Part shown: piece after piece, positions 5,629 through 9,041 of the stretch | How positions within the stretch are numbered: position 1 is the first letter of the stretch | Layout of the letters: each line of letters opens with the position of its first letter | Assembly (NCBI GenBank): GCA_902796985.1 | Contig: CADBRC010000145.1 | Coordinates: forward strand, 1-9,041 | Reading direction: 5' to 3' | Length of the DNA: 9,041 bases | From: an uncultured Spirochaetaceae bacterium | GTDB lineage: Bacteria > Spirochaetota > Spirochaetia > Treponematales > Treponemataceae | Program-made: the position numbers and the translations under genes | Notes under the pieces: generated by a model | Database searches by the model: none | Seen by the model: the letters and a program-made list of their open reading frames with translations, nothing else | What the model was told of the DNA's origin: nothing

Positions 5629-7857
5629 TTAGTATTCATCAGCCCGTGAGCTCTTGAAGTAGGAGCTTGAGCCGCTCCGCTGGGTGGCAGTATGCACACC
5701 GGCGCGGGCATTCGAGTGACCGAAGCCGCGGTCTCTGTCTCGGTCACGCCCGAAGCCACGGTCCCTGTCGCGTCCGAAGCCCCTGTCACGGTCACGCCCA
5801 AAGCCGCCCCTGTCGCGTCCGAAGCCGCCGCGGTCACGTCCAAAGCCTCTGTCTCTGTCCCTCTCGCGTCCGAAACCGCCGCGGTCACGACCGCGTCCGC
5901 CCCGAGATCCGCTGCGTCCGGCCTTCACGTCCTCATGGATATGGGGAATCATGCTGTCGGAAGAAGAAAGTTCGATAGCCCTGCGGGCGGCTTCTGCCGG
6001 TATGCTCATCAGGCAGAACTTGTCTGCCATGTCAATGTCATCTACATCGCTGTTCTTTATGCCCGTCAGATCCGCAATGTAATTTGCGACCTTCTTGGGA
6101 TTATAGCCGTCAATCCAGCCCAGCTGCACGAAGAGGCGGGTCTGGCCGGAATTCCCGGCACGCTCTCCGCGCTCTCCCTTGCGACCCTTGTCCTGCGGGG
6201 CAGCACTCGCAATCTTGCCGTAACGTTTCGCGCTGAGCGTGCTTCCGTAGGTCGCGGACAGGAGGGATGCAAGGACTTCCTGCGGGTTCTGCCCGGCGCA
6301 AAGTTCCTCTGCCATCTTGTCGAATATCGGATCACCTTTCCTGAGCGTGTTCTCCTGTACGCTCTCCTGTGAGTCCGTGTTTTCCGAAATCTCATCGGGA
6401 TTCTGTCCGACGATCTCACCGTTCTCGTCCATGCGGATGTTCAGGCCGAGCTTCTCGCGGACTTCTTTGAAGAGCCTCTTGCGTTTTGCCTCAACGACTT
6501 CCTCAACGGTAGGAATCCTGCCCTCAAGCATCTCACCCTTCGCGCTCTTCTTTACGGCGGCTTTCAGGTACTGGATTTTCCTTCTGGACTCCTCCGGGCG
6601 GACGAAGGTGACGGCCATGCCGGCAGCTCCTGCGCGTCCCGTGCGTCCAATGCGGTGAACGTAGGTCGGCCCGTCAAATGGCAGGTCGTAGTTGACGACG
6701 TGGGTCAGCCCGGAGATGTCGATTCCGCGGGCGGCAACGTCGGTTGCGACCAGTATGCGGGTTTTCTTTATGCGGAAGCGGGCAAGGATTTTCTCGCGCT
6801 GCCCCTGGGGGATGTCACCGTGCAGGGCTGCTACCTCATAGCCCCTCTCGTCCAGCGTCTTGCATACCATGTCTGCGTCGGTCTTGCGCTGTACGAATAC
6901 AAGACCGTAGAAATCAGGTGCAATGTCAATCAGGCGGACGAGTGCTTCTATCTTTTCGCTCTCGCGGAGGACCCAGTAGCGCTGGTCAATCAGGAGCGGC
7001 TCTTCGTCGTGTCCCTCTTCCTCGACTATCTCGTAGTCACCCATGAATTTCTCGGCGATTTTCAGGATGGGCTTGGGAACGGTCGCACTGAACAGCAGAA
7101 CGCGGCACTCGGGATTGGCCTCAGCGAAGATGTTCTCTATGTCATCGACGCAGCCCATGTCGAGCATCTCGTCGCCCTCGTCCAGAATGAAGTACTGTAT
7201 GCGGTCAATCTGCAGGACGCCCCTGTCCATCAGGTCCTGTACGCGGCCCGGGGTTCCGACGACGATTTCTACACCTTTGCGGAGGGCACGAATCTGCTCA
7301 CCCATAGAAGCACCGCCGTAGACAACTGCCGTACGGGGGTATTTTCCCGGAGTGAACGATGCCATCTCCGTACAGGTCTGCATGGCAAGCTCGCGGGTCG
7401 GCTCAAGGATTATCGCCTGCACGTGGTCGCTGCCGTTCCTCAGCTGCTGAACTATCGGAAGCCCGAAGGCAGCGGTCTTGCCCGTTCCCGTCCGAGCGCG
7501 TGCAATGACGTTTGCATCCCCGTTCAAAAGGCGGGGAATTGCCAGCACCTGGATAGGGGAGGGAGTGACGAAGCCCTTGCGCCGTATGGCCTCAAGGGTC
7601 ATCTCATCCAGCCCCAGGTCGGCGAAGGAAATGCCGTCTTCACCCTCTTCCGTCTCATCGGCTTCGTCCGTCACATCAGTGTCCTGCTGCTCCGGCTTTC
7701 CGTCCTGACTTGATTCTGTCGTGGAGTTTTCCATTGCATTGCTTGCTTCCATCGTGACGGGAGCCGTCTCCGATGCCATGGCAGCCGTCGTCTCTGTCTC
7801 TGCGGACAGCACGGCCCCTTCTGCTGAATTTTCAGCAGTGAGAGAAATGTCTTCCAT
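5629..7857 (-). CDS. DEAD-box ATP-dependent RNA helicase with DbpA/CsdA-type RNA-binding domain and Arg-Gly-rich tail
   Basis: The 742-residue protein unwinds or remodels RNA using ATP. Residues 1-75 are an acidic Ser/Thr/Glu-rich extension. The helicase core follows: Q motif (Phe78 to Gln103), motif I ARTGTGKT (121-128), PTRELA (153-158), GTPGR (201-205), motif II DEGD (226-229, where DEAD is usual), SAT (257-259), motif V ATDVAARGID (371-380) and motif VI HRIGRTGRAG (401-410). After a charged linker, about 573-635 (TRLFVQLGWIDGYNPKKV onward) matches the DbpA/YxiN/CsdA RNA-recognition domain. The tail (about 651-714) is a run of GFGRDRG/GFGRDRDR repeats. ATG 7857 is chosen over an in-frame start at 7890 because AGGGGA (7864-7869) lies 6 nt before it. 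The domain order fits DeaD/CsdA or DbpA relatives used in ribosome assembly or cold adaptation; I cannot say which. It follows the Rsm22-family gene on the same strand. Confidence 0.95.
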   Translation of the reverse strand: MEDISLTAENSAEGAVLSAETETTAAMASETAPVTMEASNAMENSTTESSQDGKPEQQDTDVTDEADETEEGEDGISFADLGLDEMTLEAIRRKGFVTPSPIQVLAIPRLLNGDANVIARARTGTGKTAAFGLPIVQQLRNGSDHVQAIILEPTRELAMQTCTEMASFTPGKYPRTAVVYGGASMGEQIRALRKGVEIVVGTPGRVQDLMDRGVLQIDRIQYFILDEGDEMLDMGCVDDIENIFAEANPECRVLLFSATVPKPILKIAEKFMGDYEIVEEEGHDEEPLLIDQRYWVLRESEKIEALVRLIDIAPDFYGLVFVQRKTDADMVCKTLDERGYEVAALHGDIPQGQREKILARFRIKKTRILVATDVAARGIDISGLTHVVNYDLPFDGPTYVHRIGRTGRAGAAGMAVTFVRPEESRRKIQYLKAAVKKSAKGEMLEGRIPTVEEVVEAKRKRLFKEVREKLGLNIRMDENGEIVGQNPDEISENTDSQESVQENTLRKGDPIFDKMAEELCAGQNPQEVLASLLSATYGSTLSAKRYGKIASAAPQDKGRKGERGERAGNSGQTRLFVQLGWIDGYNPKKVANYIADLTGIKNSDVDDIDMADKFCLMSIPAEAARRAIELSSSDSMIPHIHEDVKAGRSGSRGGRGRDRGGFGRERDRDRGFGRDRGGFGRDRGGFGRDRDRGFGRDRDRGFGRDRDRDRGFGHSNARAGVHTATQRSGSSSYFKSSRADEY
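5716..5907 (-). repeat. Imperfect tandem repeats encoding the GFGRDR tail
   Basis: This is in-frame repetitive coding sequence inside the helicase. Units of about 15-24 bp encode GFGRDRG or GFGRDRDR with small variations (read on the plus strand as repeated CGAAGCC and CGGTC(A/C)CG blocks). It covers residues about 651-714. The unit sizes are multiples of three, so gain or loss of units would keep the frame. Confidence 0.85.
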
Positions 7858-7863
7858 TATGTT

Positions 7864-7869
7864 TCCCCT
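7864..7869 (-). promoter_or_regulatory. Ribosome binding site that sets the helicase start
   Basis: Reading the minus strand, AGGGGA lies 6 nt before ATG 7857. A 6-bp hairpin (7870-7884) ends directly against it. Confidence 0.65.
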
Positions 7870-7884
7870 GCGTGCAGCGCACGC
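7870..7884 (-). other. Small GC-rich hairpin abutting the helicase Shine-Dalgarno
   Basis: GCGTGC (7870-7875) and GCACGC (7879-7884) form a 6-bp GC-rich stem with a 3-nt loop in the predicted mRNA leader. Its 3' end is immediately next to the Shine-Dalgarno. It has no T tract, so it is not a terminator. Confidence 0.5.
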
Positions 7885-7908
7885 CCACATGAAAGCCTAG
7901 GTACCGCA

Positions 7909-7967
7909 TAACGAAAAAACTAACGAAGTGTTAAAAAGATTTTCCCCTATACCCTTGCGGTAACGGA
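7909..7967. repeat. TAACGAA short direct repeats in the helicase leader
   Basis: TAACGAA occurs at 7909-7915 and 7921-7927 (12-bp step), with a near copy TAACGGA at 7961-7967. All lie in the AT-rich 194-bp gap between the Rsm22-family gene and the helicase. Function unknown; could be chance in low-complexity sequence. Confidence 0.35.
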
Positions 7968-7989
7968 CTCGCATGTAATCTAAATATGT

Positions 7990-8033
7990 TTGCATACTCT
8001 ACTGTTTTTTGCATTTTGTTGCAAGGGCTTGCA
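7990..8033. repeat. Four phased TTGCA motifs upstream of the helicase
   Basis: TTGCA starts at 7990, 8009, 8019 and 8029, steps of 19, 10 and 10 bp. The last two form a TGCAAG-GG-CTTGCA inverted repeat (8020-8033). The spacing places all copies near the same helical face, as expected for a cooperative binding site, but the motif is short. Confidence 0.35.
7996..8024 (-). promoter_or_regulatory. Weak candidate promoter for the helicase gene
   Basis: On the minus strand, TTGCAA (8019-8024) and TAGAGT (7996-8001) are 17 bp apart, predicting a start near 7989 and a leader of about 130 nt. The -10 is only 4/6. An alternative, TTAACA (7929-7934) with TTATGC or TATGCG near 7906, is no better. Confidence 0.3.
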
Positions 8034-8051
8034 GGGAAAATATTGTGATTT

Positions 8052-9041
8052 TTACTCGATGTTCAGGATGAGCGCACCGGACTTTTCGTCCCTCCGCTCG
8101 GGCAGTCTGTCTGTCTCCAGCTCCAGCAGGTCTCCTGAACGCAGCTCGTTGTCCGTGACGGCCAGCAGCAAACCGTGCCGGGAACAGGCGTAGTAACCCG
8201 TCCTGCTGCCGGGAAGGCGGATGGGGTCGCTCGTCACACGGAATGCAAGCGTGTCGTCCTTTGCCTCGGCCGCGGCCGCGGCCTCTATGTCCGCTGCATC
8301 CTCTTTCCAGATTTTCTCCAGGGCGAGGAAAGAGAGTACGGCCCGCTCCTTGGGGATGTAAATGCTTCTTGAAAAACGGCGGAGGCTTTCCGGCGCATCT
8401 TCAGTGGAGAACGAGAAGTTGCACCACTTGCCGCCGCGCTTGCCTTCCATCGGGCAGGCGCCGTAATGGGGGCAGGGGGCGACGGGATAGAAATTCCTTT
8501 TGAGGAAGGAATCTCTCAGGCAGCTGATCAGGCGGCCGCAGGAGGGAACTCCCGGCTCGCTGATGAAGACGCGGGCATCGTCATTTTTCTTCTCGATGTA
8601 TTTGAGGATTTCCATGGAATACTTCTTGGCAAGGAAGTCCGGCGGCTGACCGCGGTCGCTCTCCTGCACCTGCATCAGCTCATTAAAGAGGTTCGCGCTG
8701 AACACGAAGTCCGCTTTCTCTTTGATTTGCGGGCTGCCCCCGACGGATGAACAGACGCGGACGATTTTCCATGCCTCGCATTTGAGGTATGCGGCGACGG
8801 CGAGGAAAATGTTCTCGCCCGCCTGCAGTGCCTGTGCGGACAAATCCATACAATAGAACGTAATCTTCTTGCCGCGCAGCTCCGGCCGGGACAGGAAGAG
8901 GGCAATCGGTACGGTCAGCGGGCCGGATCCTATGTCCAGGCAGACCGAGCCGTCCTTCAGGTTGAAGAACGACGGGGGCAAATTGGCAAACACGCGGGAC
9001 AGGCGGACAATGTTCCACCAGAGGTAGTAGTGTATGTATGC
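8052..9041 (-). CDS. Rsm22 family small-ribosomal-subunit protein (methyltransferase fold), N-terminus outside window
   Basis: The frame is open from the window's right edge to TAA at 8052-8054 (329 codons visible); the GTG at 8993 is internal, since the frame continues upstream through AYIHYYLWWNIVRLSR. A Rossmann SAM-binding motif is seen in CLDIGSGPLTVPIALFL, followed by YCMDLSAQAL. The family hallmark is the cysteine cluster CPHYGACP...KWCNFSF, with cysteines at codons 8472-8474, 8454-8456 and 8421-8423; in Rsm22/METTL17 relatives such cysteines hold an iron-sulfur cluster. An EPGVPSCG segment and a C-terminal beta-rich region also fit the family. Rsm22 proteins act in small-subunit ribosome assembly; whether the bacterial form methylates rRNA is not settled by sequence. 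An Ala/Glu/Asp-rich stretch (around 8265-8310) links to the last domain. I see no intrinsic terminator after it, so it may be read through into the helicase. Confidence 0.85.
   Translation of the reverse strand, partial: AYIHYYLWWNIVRLSRVFANLPPSFFNLKDGSVCLDIGSGPLTVPIALFLSRPELRGKKITFYCMDLSAQALQAGENIFLAVAAYLKCEAWKIVRVCSSVGGSPQIKEKADFVFSANLFNELMQVQESDRGQPPDFLAKKYSMEILKYIEKKNDDARVFISEPGVPSCGRLISCLRDSFLKRNFYPVAPCPHYGACPMEGKRGGKWCNFSFSTEDAPESLRRFSRSIYIPKERAVLSFLALEKIWKEDAADIEAAAAAEAKDDTLAFRVTSDPIRLPGSRTGYYACSRHGLLLAVTDNELRSGDLLELETDRLPERRDEKSGALILNIE

Noticed and set aside
5716..5907. Repeat array that could be mistaken for CRISPR
   Set aside because: Units are short, contiguous, in frame and without spacers; they encode the helicase tail.
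5692..6372. Plus-strand frame with an Ala/Val/Ser/Thr/Pro repetitive start, resembling a surface repeat protein
   Set aside because: The repetition is only the reverse reading of the GFGRDR-coding repeats in the helicase, and it lies beyond the terminator with no promoter seen.
6655..7713. 352-codon plus-strand frame inside the helicase
   Set aside because: Antisense to the conserved helicase core; no Shine-Dalgarno or recognisable domain.
8020..8033. TGCAAG-GG-CTTGCA as a terminator of the Rsm22-family gene
   Set aside because: The stem is short with a 2-nt loop and is followed on the minus strand by A-rich, not T-rich, sequence.

Overview
The window looks like ordinary chromosome from a fairly GC-rich bacterium, most likely a spirochaete of the genus Treponema. 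This is an inference. It rests mainly on the 512-residue anchored beta-rich protein, which resembles treponemal pallilysin-related adhesins, and on the general gene style; no rRNA or other strong marker is present. I see no tRNA, rRNA, insertion sequence, phage gene or CRISPR array.

Left half, plus strand. The window opens inside the 3' part of a histidine-phosphatase-family gene (to 449). A near-consensus sigma-70 promoter (TTGCCA, 17 bp, TATAAT; 482-510) and a strong Shine-Dalgarno then start an arginine cluster: argJ (543-1814), argB (about 1871-2758) and argD (2830-3987). ArgJ makes N-acetylglutamate and recycles the acetyl group, ArgB phosphorylates it, and ArgD transaminates the semialdehyde to N-acetylornithine. 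The intermediate reductase argC is not in the window. A 14-bp perfect hairpin sits between argB and argD and may be a partial terminator. After argD comes the 512-aa membrane-anchored protein (4012-5550), with its own candidate promoter placed so close that the transcript could be leaderless.

A bidirectional terminator (5581-5605) separates this block from the right half, which is on the minus strand. Transcribed right to left, it holds an Rsm22-family protein (9041-8052, its N-terminus beyond the window) and then a 742-aa DEAD-box RNA helicase (7857-5629). The helicase has a DbpA/CsdA-type RNA-binding domain and a long Arg-Asp-Gly-Phe repeat tail. Both genes point to ribosome assembly or RNA remodelling. 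The 194-bp gap before the helicase is AT-rich and holds phased TTGCA repeats, TAACGAA repeats and a small hairpin touching the Shine-Dalgarno, which would suit a regulated (for example cold-responsive) leader.

Nothing here is clearly a new system. The most interesting points are the helicase (DEGD in place of DEAD, acidic head, repetitive basic/acidic tail), its leader, the argB-argD hairpin, and the possible leaderless start of the anchored protein.
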